A program made the translations under genes and the position numbers. A stretch of 59,191 nt of DNA from Cytophagales bacterium (GTDB lineage: Bacteria > Bacteroidota > Bacteroidia > Cytophagales > Microscillaceae). Shown in pieces: positions 7,904 to 19,900 of the stretch (its first letter is position 1; each line of letters begins with the position of its first letter). Under the pieces are notes generated by a model. That model searched no databases. It saw nothing but the letters and a program-made list of their open reading frames with translations, and was not told where the DNA came from. The stretch covers positions 1 to 59,191 of the forward strand of contig JAAFJG010000025.1 of the NCBI GenBank assembly GCA_013298075.1. The letters are read 5' to 3'.

Positions 7904-10900
7904 ATGCAAAAAATTTACTTTCTTATCTTTTTATTCACTTTTGGTGCTTTTTTTACACATACATTCGCACAAGAAAAAGAGAAAAAAATCAGCAAAAAAG
8001 ATTCATTAGAAATCAAAAATAATAGTCAAAATTCCAAAAAAATGCTTGATGAAAATCAATTAGAAAATGGAATAAAATTTATTCAAAATAATATAACAAT
8101 ATATGAAAAATATAATCGTGTCGAAAGTGTGATAGAGCAAAAATTTCAAATAGGTCAAGTATATCTTTTTAGAGCAGGTAATTATCAGAAAGCAAGACAA
8201 ATATTTTTATCACTTTTAAATTTATATGAAAAAGGAAAAAGGAAAAAAAGTTTAAATTATCCTAAAATTTTAATGAATATTTCAACTACATACGTATATG
8301 AAGGTGATAATCAATCTGATTCTATATTTTTTTATGCAAGAAAAGGAAAAAATTATTTAGAAAAATACCACCCCAAAGACCGTGTAATATTAGTAGCATA
8401 CTCAAATATGATAGGTATTTTTTTTGAAGGCTCACAAGAAAATGCAGATTCTGTTCAATATTATTCAGAAATAGCAATAGAAAAGGTACAAATAATTAAA
8501 AAAGAGTATGAAAATAGTAAAATAAAATTTGATACAAGTATTGATTTTGATTATGCTCGCTTATATTTTGATTATGGTTCGTATTTATCTCTTAAAATGG
8601 GACAATATAAAAATGGTTTAACCCGTTTATTAAAAGCACAAGAAATAGCAGAAACACTACCCCAAAGTGACTACTATAAAAGTTTTATATTTGCGATTAA
8701 TATTCAAACAGCAACTTGTTATAAAAATATTGAACAAATTGAAAAATGTATACAATTAAACTATAAAACAGAAAAAATATTGATTGATAACCCAAAAATG
8801 TTTATTCAAAATGAAAACCTAGTTTCATTTTATACAAATTTTGGTAGTGCTTATTTAGAATATGCAAAAAAATTAGAAAATAAACAAGCAGAAAATATAT
8901 TAGATTCATCTTTATATTACACGCAAAAAGCACTTAATATTTGTAAAGATAATAAAGGTTTGGAGTATAAACTTTCTGGGTTTATTTATCCAAATATGGC
9001 AGAAATTTATAGAGCAAAAAATGATTATGAAAAATTTTATATCTATACAAAAAAAATATTAGATATTGCAAATAGAATTTATAAAAGTAAAAAAAATATT
9101 GATTATGCGATTGTATATAATAATTTTGGATTATATTTTAATCATAAAAAAAATCCTGAAGAAGCACTAAAAATGTTTCAGAAAGCTATTTGTGCTATTG
9201 CATATAATTTTGATGATTCTACAAATGTTGAAAAAAATCCTCGTTTGGCTAAAAATATGTCATTTGCAAATGATATGATGGTTCAATTACTATATTCAAA
9301 AGCAAAAACTTTCTCGATGTTAGATAGTCTAAAAAATAATAAACTACATGTAAATTATAGTATTGACGCTTTAAAAATTGGCATAGGCTTGTCAAATTTT
9401 ATTCGATTAAATTCTATACAAGAAGATAATTTAGCATTTTTAAGAAGGTATTCACAACTTTATACCTTAATTATTGAAAATTATTATGAATTAGGTGATA
9501 AAAAACTATATTTTGAATATTTAGAACAATATAGAGCAAGTATGTTGCGTGCAGAAGTTTCTCAAAATGAAAATATTACAGGTATAAATCCTAATTTATT
9601 ACAACAAGAAACGAATATAAAAAATGATATAACACAAATAGAAGGGCAAATCGCACAAACGCCTGCCGACAAAAATTTGCAAGATAAATATTTTCAACGA
9701 AACTTAAAATTAGATAGTTTGGTGAGTGTTTTTGAAAAAATGAATCCAGAATATCACTCACTCAAATATACAGGTGAGGTAATTACGCTCGAAAAAACGA
9801 AACAAAAACTAACTGAAAATCAAGCAGTTGTGCAGTATATTATGGCAGATAAAGCTTTGTATATAATGGTTATCACAAAAAATATCACAGAAATTAAAAA
9901 AATATTCATTGAAAAAGATAGCCTTTTGGATAAAATAAATGTATATAGAGATGCCTTCAAAAAAAATAGTAAAGACGAAAAATTAGTATATTTGTCGATG
10001 GATTTATATCAAATTTTGATTAAAGATATTTTGCCGCTTATCAAAGATAAAAATCATTGGTTTATTGTGCCTGATAATGCTTTGTTTGAAATTAATTTTG
10101 AGGCTTTATTTGAAAAATTGCCTAACACAACCAAATATGATAAAAATAAAAAAATTCGCTTGGCTGATTTTCCTTGGCACGAAGTCGATTATATATTACA
10201 TAAACATATAATTACTATGGCGTTGTCTGCTACTTTAACTTTTGATGAAAAATTTTTCAAAAAACAAGAAATTAAAAATATCGATGATATTTTGTTGGTT
10301 GCGCCTGTTTATACCAATAAAGAAAAAGGAAGTCTTATTTTAGCCAAAAATTTGGATAATATGAAAGAAATGAGAAAGCAAGAAGAAGGAGATAGAGCAG
10401 GGATTTCAGAAGATGGCAAGCATATCATAGAACTCGAACATTCTAAAACCGAAGTAGAAAATATTGCCAATTTATTCCAACAAAAAGGTAAAAAAACCAC
10501 TATTTTATTGGAAGAAAATGCCACAGAACTAAATTATAGAGAGAAAGCAAAAAGTGCAAAAATTGTGCATTTATCTACGCATAGTTATTTTCATAACAGA
10601 GATTATCGGTTGTCTGCCATTACATTTTGGCAACCAGATTCTGTTGTTTATAACCAAAAACCAAATTTAAGTGATGATGGAATGTTGTTTGGAACAGAAG
10701 TATATGGTATGAATTTATCAAATACAAACTTGGTCGTGTTGTCGAGTTGTGAGGGCGGATTAGGCAAAATAATAGGCGGGGAAGGTCCAATGGCAATCAC
10801 ACGTGGCTTTATGTATGCCGGAGTACCTAATTTGTTGTATTCTATTTATAAAGTGGGTGATAAACATACAGCGGAATTGATGCCTTATTTTTATAAATAT

Positions 10901-11020
10901 GTTTTAGAAGGAAAAAAATATTCAGAATCTTTAAACCTCGCCAAAAAAGATTTTATCAAAGCAAAAAAAGGAGCTGCTTCTTTGAATACTTGGGCAGGTT
11001 TTGTGATAATGGAACGATAG
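7904..11020 (+). CDS. TPR-CHAT domain protein (caspase-like peptidase fold)
   Basis: A 1038-residue secreted or periplasmic protein: signal peptide 1-23 (ending TFAQ), then TPR-type helical repeats to about residue 560, a coiled-coil linker (~560-640), and a C-terminal CHAT domain (~640-1038). The predicted catalytic dyad is present: His893 in IVHLSTHSYFHN and Cys949 in VVLSSCEGGLGKI, followed by GEGPMAITRGFMYAGVPNLLYS, the standard CHAT ending. CHAT is a caspase-related cysteine peptidase domain; TPR-CHAT relatives act in type III-E CRISPR and in defence or death pathways, but many Bacteroidota copies have unknown jobs. It is monocistronic, with a strong terminator, and convergent with a sigma/anti-sigma pair. 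Confidence 0.88.
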   Translation: MQKIYFLIFLFTFGAFFTHTFAQEKEKKISKKDSLEIKNNSQNSKKMLDENQLENGIKFIQNNITIYEKYNRVESVIEQKFQIGQVYLFRAGNYQKARQIFLSLLNLYEKGKRKKSLNYPKILMNISTTYVYEGDNQSDSIFFYARKGKNYLEKYHPKDRVILVAYSNMIGIFFEGSQENADSVQYYSEIAIEKVQIIKKEYENSKIKFDTSIDFDYARLYFDYGSYLSLKMGQYKNGLTRLLKAQEIAETLPQSDYYKSFIFAINIQTATCYKNIEQIEKCIQLNYKTEKILIDNPKMFIQNENLVSFYTNFGSAYLEYAKKLENKQAENILDSSLYYTQKALNICKDNKGLEYKLSGFIYPNMAEIYRAKNDYEKFYIYTKKILDIANRIYKSKKNIDYAIVYNNFGLYFNHKKNPEEALKMFQKAICAIAYNFDDSTNVEKNPRLAKNMSFANDMMVQLLYSKAKTFSMLDSLKNNKLHVNYSIDALKIGIGLSNFIRLNSIQEDNLAFLRRYSQLYTLIIENYYELGDKKLYFEYLEQYRASMLRAEVSQNENITGINPNLLQQETNIKNDITQIEGQIAQTPADKNLQDKYFQRNLKLDSLVSVFEKMNPEYHSLKYTGEVITLEKTKQKLTENQAVVQYIMADKALYIMVITKNITEIKKIFIEKDSLLDKINVYRDAFKKNSKDEKLVYLSMDLYQILIKDILPLIKDKNHWFIVPDNALFEINFEALFEKLPNTTKYDKNKKIRLADFPWHEVDYILHKHIITMALSATLTFDEKFFKKQEIKNIDDILLVAPVYTNKEKGSLILAKNLDNMKEMRKQEEGDRAGISEDGKHIIELEHSKTEVENIANLFQQKGKKTTILLEENATELNYREKAKSAKIVHLSTHSYFHNRDYRLSAITFWQPDSVVYNQKPNLSDDGMLFGTEVYGMNLSNTNLVVLSSCEGGLGKIIGGEGPMAITRGFMYAGVPNLLYSIYKVGDKHTAELMPYFYKYVLEGKKYSESLNLAKKDFIKAKKGAASLNTWAGFVIMER

Positions 11021-11036
11021 AAAAATAAGAAAAATA

Positions 11037-11070
11037 GTTGCAGAAGTTTTGGTTTCTGCAACGTTTTTTT
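11037..11070 (+). terminator. Rho-independent terminator of the TPR-CHAT gene
   Basis: Stem GTTGCAGAA / TTCTGCAAC with a short loop, followed by GTTTTTTT, 17 bp beyond the TPR-CHAT stop codon. Confidence 0.85.
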
Positions 11071-11094
11071 AGTTTATTTTATATGAGGGTTTAG

Positions 11095-12048
11095 TTATTT
11101 TTCACTTTGTTTTTTGAATAAAAATCGTCCTACATACACTTCTTCACCATTACATTCAATCGTAAAATAGTATAATCCAGGTTCGTTTTTTAGAAAATCA
11201 ACTTTAAAAGGAATTTCTTTTTTGTTGAATTTTTTGGTAAAAACATTTTGCACGTTATTAGTAACGATTTGTAAAGTATAATTTTCTACTTTTTCATCAT
11301 TATCTTCAAAATTAAAAGAAATTATATCTTTAAAAACTTCATCATTGCGTGGTGAAATCATTTTTATTGTTTTACTAATACTTTTTTTAGGCAACATATC
11401 ACCATCAATTTTTGCATTTTGAATGAAATTATCCGCATACAATTCCATTTCATTTTTTTGTGATTTAGGTAAATTAGATAATTTTTTTTGATTTTCCTTT
11501 TCTTTTTCAATCATTGCCAATAATTCCATTTGTTTTTTTACATCTGCTATTTTTTTCAGACTATCCTCATTTATCACCAATGATTTTTCTGTTTGGTTTT
11601 TGGTATTTAAAGGCGATTTTTCTGTTTTTTTGTTGGTATTTAATTTAATATTTTTAACCATTGATTTATCTTTGTTGGGCTGATTGAGATAATAAATTGT
11701 GCCTACACTCACGCATAACGCAATTCCTGCGGCTACAGTAAATATTATTTTTTTGTTTTTTTGAAAAAATGATTGATGAAGTTTTTTGACTTCTTTTGTT
11801 TTTGGAGTTTGGTTTTCTTGTTTGAGCGTTTCAATTTCTTCAAAAAAATCAGGATTTTCTTTTTTGAAATTATTGACTTCTAACTCATCTAAATAGAGTA
11901 GAAAGTTTTTATAATCGTTCATTTTTTGTTGCAATTCAGGGTTATTTTGGGCTGATTCCTCCAACTCCTTTTCTGCTTCATCACTGAGTTCGCCATCAAA
12001 ATATTTTTGTATGAGCTCGTTTTCGTTGTATTCCATGATTTTTTTCAT
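11095..12048 (-). CDS. Putative anti-sigma factor, single-pass membrane protein
   Basis: A 317-residue protein from the ATG at 12048; a longer frame needs a GTG and would crowd the upstream gene. The N-terminal ELIQKYFDGELSDEAEKELEESAQNNPELQQKM is the acidic helical module typical of Bacteroidota anti-sigma factors. A membrane helix follows (KIIFTVAAGIALCVSVGTIYYL), then a Lys/Gln-rich stalk and a C-terminal beta-rich domain resembling an Ig-like module (about 230-317, PRNDEVFKDIISFNFEDN). The likely role is to hold the sigma-like protein encoded just upstream at the membrane and release it on an envelope signal. The order sigma then anti-sigma, about 70 bp apart, supports this. Confidence 0.65.
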   Translation of the reverse strand: MKKIMEYNENELIQKYFDGELSDEAEKELEESAQNNPELQQKMNDYKNFLLYLDELEVNNFKKENPDFFEEIETLKQENQTPKTKEVKKLHQSFFQKNKKIIFTVAAGIALCVSVGTIYYLNQPNKDKSMVKNIKLNTNKKTEKSPLNTKNQTEKSLVINEDSLKKIADVKKQMELLAMIEKEKENQKKLSNLPKSQKNEMELYADNFIQNAKIDGDMLPKKSISKTIKMISPRNDEVFKDIISFNFEDNDEKVENYTLQIVTNNVQNVFTKKFNKKEIPFKVDFLKNEPGLYYFTIECNGEEVYVGRFLFKKQSEK

Positions 12049-12117
12049 TTTAGAATATTTTTTTATTTTTTGGATTAAATTTTTTATTTTTTGCACTTTG
12101 CTTTTATTTTTTGCACT

Positions 12118-12738
12118 TTATTTATTTTTATTTGATTTTTTTGGATTAAATATTTCACATATTTCTGAATAGTTTTCTAAGAAATATTTTTTTAGTTTAT
12201 CCTTACAAACATTTTTTTGCGTGTAATAAGCTTCTTTATTTTTAATTTCTTTTTTTTCAATCAATTCATCTCGTATTTCGTCTTCATTTTCATTCAAAAG
12301 AGAACGAAATATTTTTTTACATTTTTCAGGTATTTTTTTATTTTCATTTTTTAGAAGATAGGCAAAAATTTCTGCTATTTCCTCTCTTGTCAAATCTCTT
12401 TCGTTGTCGACTATAACTTCATTGGTTTCATTCAATAGAGTTGTTTTGATATGTCTTTCTTCTTCCTTTTCAATCATATAAAGACCTTTATTTTTCAAAC
12501 ACATAGTAAAATAGGCTTGTATATTATTTATATTTTTTAGTCCGTTTTCTTTTTTTTCGATATATTTTTTAAAATCATCTAAGGTTTTTTGAAAAGGGTC
12601 TTCTTTTAAGCCTGCATAAACATTTTTTGTTTTTCTATACCAATTTTCGAAGGCAAAATCTTTAAACCTATCAAAATATTCGTTTTGATTTGTATCTACA
12701 TATTGTTGTAAAAGTTCTTTTTGTTGTTCGTTATTCAT
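12118..12738 (-). CDS. Divergent ECF sigma-like protein
   Basis: A 206-residue, highly charged, all-helical protein. The layout resembles an extracytoplasmic-function sigma factor: N-terminal FDRFKDFAFENWYRKTKNVYAGLKEDPFQKTLDDFKKYI in the place of region 2 and C-terminal KEAYYTQKNVCKDKLKKYF in the place of the region 4 recognition helix. Between these lies ALLKNENKKIPEKCKKIFRSLL. It is much diverged, and a canonical HTH is not clear by eye. The main support is context: it is the first gene of a leftward pair with an anti-sigma-like membrane protein. It could instead be an unrelated helical regulator. Confidence 0.5.
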   Translation of the reverse strand: MNNEQQKELLQQYVDTNQNEYFDRFKDFAFENWYRKTKNVYAGLKEDPFQKTLDDFKKYIEKKENGLKNINNIQAYFTMCLKNKGLYMIEKEEERHIKTTLLNETNEVIVDNERDLTREEIAEIFAYLLKNENKKIPEKCKKIFRSLLNENEDEIRDELIEKKEIKNKEAYYTQKNVCKDKLKKYFLENYSEICEIFNPKKSNKNK

Positions 12739-13213
12739 ACTTCGATTATTTTTATTTGATGCCTTTACTTTTATAGAGTATTTTTATTTTAAAATCTTAG
12801 TAAAAAAGTAAAATATTTTTAAAATATTTTTTTTTACTATTTTTTAGAGATTTTTTTTGATTTTTAAAAATATAGTAAAGTTGTCAATGTGTGAAATACT
12901 TGACAATCTCGCTTTTATTTATACCAACATTTTTTTTTGAGTTTACTCCAAGAAAATTAAACTATTTGTAAAATTAAGTTAATTTATCAGCAAATAAATT
13001 AAAAAATTAAATTATTTTAAAAATAATTCGAAAAAAACATTAGTCAAATACAAAATAAGGAATTATATATTTAGGACTGAGTAAAATAAAATTAGTAAGA
13101 TTTCTAACTGATAATGCTCTTTTTTGAGTAAAAGAAAAAAATTAAAAAATAATTCGAAAATTATGTCCCAAATCAAGTTTTTAATTGCTATATAATAAAC
13201 ACACATAATAAGT
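12739..13213. other. AT-rich divergent regulatory spacer
   Basis: A 475-bp gene-free region between the sigma-like gene and the small HTH gene. It contains an inverted repeat TTGTCAA-N12-TTGACAA at 12881-12906 that could be an operator, and otherwise poly-A/T sequence. No reading frame has protein-like composition. Confidence 0.5.
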
Positions 13214-13453
13214 ATGGAAGAATTAAACGAACAAGCACTCAAAAGAGAAATAGAGTCTTTTGTAGAAGAAGATAAAGCAATATTACATCTATTGCAACTT
13301 CCATTAGAACAAAAGGAACTTTCTGAAAAATTAGGCATAGAATATCATCATTTTCGAAATCGCCTAAAAATTATCTATGAAAAATTAGGTTTCAAAGGGC
13401 AAAAGGAAATTATTTATCACCGAGAAATTATAACTAAAATTTTAAATAAATAA
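13214..13453 (+). CDS. Small LuxR/sigma-region-4-like HTH protein
   Basis: A 79-residue protein. Residues 30-75 form a helix-turn-helix of the LuxR/sigma4 type: LEQKELSEKLGIEYHHFRNRLKIIYEKLGFKGQKEII, where the EKLGI turn and IYEKLGF end mirror GerE-type domains. No receiver or other domain precedes it; the first 28 residues are an acidic helix. It probably binds DNA as a small regulator and may control the adhesin genes 160 bp downstream, which is inference. A weak terminator hairpin lies at 13527-13570. Confidence 0.65.
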   Translation: MEELNEQALKREIESFVEEDKAILHLLQLPLEQKELSEKLGIEYHHFRNRLKIIYEKLGFKGQKEIIYHREIITKILNK

Positions 13454-13526
13454 TGCCATTTTACTCAAATGATTTTCAATAGAAAAAAATCATAAGTAAT
13501 TTAGCACCCAAAAGCAAAATAAATTC

Positions 13527-13570
13527 AAAAAACTATATCCGCTAATTGTTTCTGTGGATATGGCTTTTTT
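13527..13570 (+). terminator. Terminator-like hairpin after the HTH gene
   Basis: Imperfect stem AAAAAACTATATCC / GTGGATATGGCTTTTTT with an 11-nt loop, ending in a U-run, between the HTH gene and the small secreted protein gene. Confidence 0.6.
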
Positions 13571-13616
13571 AAAATAATAAAAAGAAACAAAAAAATTTAA
13601 TACAATTTTTAATGTT

Positions 13617-13955
13617 ATGAAAAAAAATTCCTTTTTATTGTTATTCGTTTCCGCAAGTTTATTCTTAATATCTTCTTTTATAACCAAAAGAAGTGAAAAT
13701 ATTGCAGGTGGTACCATTCATGTTTATGTGAAAGATGCAAATGGCAACCCTTCCAATTATGCACGAGTGAGGTATAGCGTTTGTAATTCATTGGCTTGCG
13801 TAGGCTCAGGCAGTGATGTGCGTACAGATAAAAGTGGCTATGTAAAACTCTCTTGGACAAGTGATTGTGATATATGCACCATTTATGTAAATGGTAAAGC
13901 ACACGAAAAAAACAAGTACAAAAATGGTGAAACTTATACGTTTTCCACAAATTAA
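13617..13955 (+). CDS. Small secreted protein with carboxypeptidase-regulatory-like fold
   Basis: A 112-residue protein with a signal peptide (about 1-22) and a mature beta-sandwich of ~80 residues: GGTIHVYVKDANGNPSNYARVRYSVC, then VRTDKSGYVKLSW and CTIYVNG. The G-x-I-x-V...G-x-P...D-x-G-Y pattern is that of CarboxypepD_reg/transthyretin-like modules common in Bacteroidota surface proteins. Four cysteines (56, 61, 84, 87) could form two disulfides. It lies 23 bp upstream of the giant adhesin gene and is probably cotranscribed with it. Function unknown. Confidence 0.7.
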   Translation: MKKNSFLLLFVSASLFLISSFITKRSENIAGGTIHVYVKDANGNPSNYARVRYSVCNSLACVGSGSDVRTDKSGYVKLSWTSDCDICTIYVNGKAHEKNKYKNGETYTFSTN

Positions 13956-13978
13956 ACCCCTAAAAATTTTTTAAATAT

Positions 13979-16900
13979 ATGAAAAAAATAAATTTTAATT
14001 TATATTATTTACTCCCATCTTTTATAGTTTTTTTACTATGTTTTGGGAATGCATCAGGACAGATTTTACAATGTCAACAACCTTGTGCCGAATTGATAAA
14101 TAATAACTTAATAGCCTCTGTGCCAAGTTCTTTCACAGGTACTACTGCTAGTTTTACGTTGAATGTTTCGTCTGTATTTGTTGCTAGCACTTCATCATCA
14201 ACCTATCTTCAAAGTAATTTTTCACCTGGTGCTTGTACGAGTGGAACGGGTGCTTTACCCGGTATTCGCGTACAAATAGCTAAACAAACAAATTTTAGTG
14301 TTTGGTATGGTTTTTTTACAAATGCTACTCAATGTGCAAGTGATGTAAATGCAATATTAGGTAATATGGAATATAATAGTGCACAGTCACGAACTGGTAA
14401 CGTTACAAGTTTTAATATAAATTTGTCAGGACTTACTTCAGGTACATATAAGGTAATAGCACGTATGGGAAGTAGTGTAACCCATAGTCAATATAGTGAG
14501 CTAGGTACATTTACGGTAACTACCACAACTCCTTCCACTTGTTCACCTGCTGTATCATTATTAAGTCCTAATGATGGTGTTATTGTTACGTCTGGTACAC
14601 CTATCACTTTGAACTGGTCAGGGAATGCTGGAGGTGGTAGCTGTACAATATCAGGCTATGAAGTGGAACTTACAGCAGGTGGTTCATCAGGTTCAGTACC
14701 TACTACCAACACAAGTAATAGTCTTAATGTCGCAGGTAGTTTTTCTTGGAGAGTGCGAGCCAAAACAGGTACAAGTAATTGGGGGTCATGGAGTTCTTCA
14801 AGAGATGTTATTATGGGTAGTGCACCTCCTACGGGTTGTACTATATCATCTCTGTCTCCAAGTTCAGCTAATATAGTTTCGACAGGTGGTGGTGGAAATT
14901 CCAATGTGAGTGCTACGAGCGGGCAGTCTTGGTCTGCCACTGCAAATAATAGTTGGATATTTACCAATAGCTCAGGTGTAGGTAGTGGTAGCTTAAGCTA
15001 TAGTGTTGATCCAAATAGTGGCTCTTCACGTTCTGGTACTATAACTATAACTTGTGGTGCAAGTTCACAGACATTTACAATAAGTCAAGCGGGTACAGGA
15101 CCTCCACCAAGTTGTACACTTACACTAAGTAGTACTTCTGGAAGTATAGCATCAACTAATGGAAGTAGTGAAAGTTTTACGGTTAGTTCAGCAGGTACTT
15201 GGACAGTATCAGACAATGTAACATGGCTTACCACCACTAAATCGGGCAGTACGGTCAATATTAGTGCTACTTCTGCCAATACGTCTGCTTCACCTCGTAG
15301 TGCTACTATTACCGTAGATTGTGGTAGTGGTATTACAGAAACTTATACATTGACGCAAGATGGAACAGCACCACCTGCTAATAGTTTAACAGTTTCTACA
15401 ACAAATGTAAATTTTACTTCTGCTTCAGCAGGTACTCAAACTATTACTATCAATTCAACGAATGTAAATTGGACTGCAATAGAATCATCTACTTGGTTTA
15501 CAATTAGTCCTGCAAATGGTGGAAATGGTACTACTACACTCACAATCAATGCAACTGCTAATACAGGTGCATCAAGAAATAGTACAATAACTATAAATGG
15601 TGGTAGTTTTAACCTTATAGTTAATGTATCACAAGTGGCAAATCCAGGTCCAGTTTGTTTTACCATCGGTAGTATACGTATATGTGCAGATGCTTCTTCT
15701 ACGATTTCACCTGGTGTAGAATCACTCTCAGGAAATATAAAGGTTTTTTTATCAGGTAGTTCCACCAATGCTGTTATGACCTCTACAGGCACTATTACCA
15801 TTAATACTAATAATTCTACTATATCTGGTTCAGGTGGTTTGAGTATATCAAATATTACAGGTTATGGTAGTGTTCAGTTAATACAAGGCAATTTTAATTT
15901 CTCTGTTTCACAAGCACAACTGAATAAAAATAATCCAATTTTGAACAACTTATTTGCTTTAATTGGACTTCCCGTAGAAATTGACAAAATAGAAGTAATT
16001 ATGAATGGTATTTTACTTACAGGGAAAATTTCACTTCCCTCTGTTTGGAAAGGTGCAAAAGCACAAATCACTCAAATATCCATCACTACAAATGGTATAG
16101 GTGTAGCAGGTGTTACTTGTCTTCCTAAAATGTCGTATGGTGGATTCGGTTTAGAAATGGCTTGTTTAAATTTTAATACTACACAAACACCAAGTAGATT
16201 TCAAGGTAGCATTAAAGCTAAAGTGGGATTTTTAGGTGGTGCTTTAGGAGGAGTTGCTGAAATATTTTCAGGTAGTTATGGTGGAATTACATTAACAGAG
16301 ATAAACAAACTTTCTCTTTCATACATACCTACTAATCCAGTTTTAATAGGTACTACAGGATTTGGAGTGTCAAAACTAACAGGAATAGCAAATAATTTAT
16401 CAGTTATTGCAAGTAATAAAAATCCTATGTATGCTTCATTACTAATGGATATTACAACCTTAGACCCTTTAAAAGCAGTACAAGCAAATAATTTAGATTT
16501 TACATATACTTTTGGAGAATCTTTTGAAATCTCAACAGAAAAATTAAAAGTATTTGGGACGACTGTTGCTTCAGCCAATATGAAATTCACACCAACTTAT
16601 ACTAATTTTAGAGCAAGTGCTAATTTTTTAGGTATGGTGCGTGGTAAATTAGGTGCAAATCTTAACTATGGCTCAGGTTTATCATTTAGAGCGGGTATTA
16701 TGGGGGATTTTTATACTCCAACTCAGCAATATGTGAGCCAAGTTGCTGTAAGTAATGTATGGTTAAAACCAATATGGAATGCAGCAGTAGCACTTTTACC
16801 AAATAATTCTTATAAATTAGGTAGTACATTTGGATTATTGACAGCCAATGGTAATGAGGCTAAAATAGAAGGTGGAGCAACTGTAAGTGTAAATCTTGGG

Positions 16901-19900
16901 TCTTTATTAGGTAAATGGAATAGCCAAGTCGGGTATAAAACAGTATGGTTAGGTGGAACAAATTTTCAAACAAGTTTATTCACAGAATATAATACTGTAG
17001 CAGCACTACAATCACAAGTTAGTGGTCTTTTGGCTTTCAAAAAATATTATTTTGATGAGTATTCTACTTATGCAAGTAATGATAAAATGGCATTACCAAT
17101 GGTTTCGTATCAATATTTTGAAGTAGAAGGAAATAATAGAGAAATTATTGTGGGAGCGCAAGGGTCATCATCCCCTATTTTTAATATTGAATTTCCAAAT
17201 GGAACAATCGTAACTGCTAATAATTTCCAAAATTATGATAATATCAATTATATGGAATTATCAGCAACCAACGATAGTTATTATTTTTTACGCAACATAC
17301 CTGCAGGTACATATAAAGTGCATAACTTAAATAATAGCATAATCAATGTAGCAAAAGCAGGAAAAGCACCAAAAATCCAAATAAATAATGTTACGCAAAC
17401 AGGAAATACTATCAATATGACTTGGTTAGATAGTTATACTGATGGTAATGGTAAAATAAGTTTGGGTTATGATACAGACAAAGAGGGTTATAATGGTACT
17501 ATATTCGCAGAAAATATATCGGAATTAGACCCTACTAATCAATATACATGGAGTGCAGGGAATATTCCAACTGGAAATTATTATATTTATGCGATTGTAA
17601 GAAGCGACGATGGACAATTTTCATTCCATTATGGAGATAGACTTTGTAAAATTATTACAGACTCTGCGCCATCTGCTCCTCTAAATTTAACAGTAAATGT
17701 AATTCCAACTGATACATTAAACCTAAATTGGACTGCTTCCGCTACACCAAAGGTAACATATCGTATTTATCACACAGCAAAAGGAAATGTAAATTATGAA
17801 TCTCCTTCTTTTGCCATAGATAGTGAAACAAATGCTAAATTATTTGAGGCGTTGTTACCAGGTAAAGTATATCAATTTGCAATCACAGCAGTTGATTCGT
17901 TGGGAAGACAAAGTGATATGTCAAATGTTATTTCTTACAATTATGTAAGCACAACAGCAAACAATGCACCAAGATTTAATAGTTTTAATTTTCCTACTAT
18001 TGCAAAAATAGGACAGAATTTAACCTATCAAGTCAATGCTACCGATATTGATGCTAACCCGATTACTTATAGTTTTATCAATGCTCCTTTAGGTATGACC
18101 ATTTCAAACACTGGTCTTATAAGTTGGATGCCTGATAATAATAGTGAAACATCAAATTCTGTGTATATAAAAATAGCAGATCCTTCAGGTGCGTCTGATA
18201 GCACAAGTTTCTTTATAAGAACTTATGATAATATTTCGGGTAAAGCAACTGCAAGTTTCAATAAATCACTATACCAAAATTATACTGATAAAGCATTTAT
18301 TGAAATAACGGATAATAACTTAAATTTTTCACCAAATACTCGTGATTCTGTACAAGTAAAAATATACTCAAATAGTGATAACATAGGTATAAATATTTGG
18401 TTGAGAGAAGTATCAGATGATGCTTTACGTTTCCAAAGTAATTTATCATTTAATAATAATGCAAGTAATGCAACCAATAAAACATTGTTTGTGCAGGCTG
18501 GTGATAGTATTTTTGTAAAATATACAGACCCTGATCCAAGTACAATCGTAAAATCTTATGCCTATTTTCAAAACTTTTTTGCTGATTTTAAATTAGGAAC
18601 AAATGCTGTTTGTTTTGGGGATAAAATGCAAACATTAAATAAAAGTTGGGGAGATGAATTATCTTATTCTTGGAAAATAAACGGACAGGAAATAAGTACT
18701 CAAAGACATCCTGAACTAATATTTCCTAATACAATCGTTGGTGGAAATCAAATATTAAGTTTGACTGTAAATGATAAACAAGGTAGAACAGCCACCAAAA
18801 CACAAAGTATTAAAATTAGTAGAATTTTAAATAATTATACTAAAAAAGATATAACTTGTAAAGGTGCAAATGATGGAAAAATCCAAATAAATGTAAGCGG
18901 TAATATAGGTACATTTAACGTACAATGGAGAAATCTCACTAATCCTTTGCAAACATCTATTTCTTTGAATAGTTTATCACCTGCAGATTATTTGTCTATC
19001 ATCACAGATTCTTTAGGTTGTCAAAGAAAAGATACGATTAGAATTTATGAACCATTACAATTAGATGCAACAGCAGATACCACAGGTGTATCTTGTTTCA
19101 ATAGTGCAGATGGAAAAATAAATTTAAAACCTATACAAGGCACACAACCTTATAACTATAAATGGTATAGATTGAATGATAGTTTAACTGTAATTTCTAA
19201 CAATGAAGATTTAGAAAATTTAAGCGTTGGTGGTTATAGAGTACGAGTTACAGATGCAAATGGTTGTTGGATATGGAGGAGTTATTTGGTTTCAGAGCCA
19301 CAACCTCTGCAAGTAACATTAAAAGTAAAAAATGTAAGTTGTATTGATGCACAAGATGGTGGAATAGAAACTATTATCACAGGTGGAAGACCTCCATACT
19401 TGATTACGCATATTGGTGGACAAACGACACTAAATGTGTCAGGATTATCTGCAACAACAAATATTCCTCATACAGTTTTGGTAAAGGATTCCAAAGGTTG
19501 TGCGAAAACTGCTACTGCAAATATTTTGTTAAGTCCCAAACCCCTTGCCACTATCAGCACAACCCCTGTTTGTTTTGGTGAAAGTTCGGTCATTAAATTT
19601 ACGTATAATGGGCAAATATTCCCTTATAGCATCAAATACGGATATGATTCACAAGTATTTGTTATCAATGGAATCATGACACCTACGCACCAAGTTATTA
19701 TTAATAGTCCTGTCAATGATAGAATATATCGTTTGCAAGAAGTAACTTTCTCAGGCGTTTGTAAAAGTGATTTGCAAGGAGAGGCGAAAATAGTGGTTTG
19801 GTCATTGCCTATTGTCAATACAATCAGCACAAAACCTGAAAATTGCGGCAATAAAAATGCAGTGATTACCATTACACCACCTACAGCAGGGCAATCGCCT

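Noticed and set aside
14656-14967. Antisense frames inside the giant adhesin gene
   Set aside because: They arise from the Gly/Ser/Thr-rich coding sequence on the other strand, with no start context or conserved pattern.
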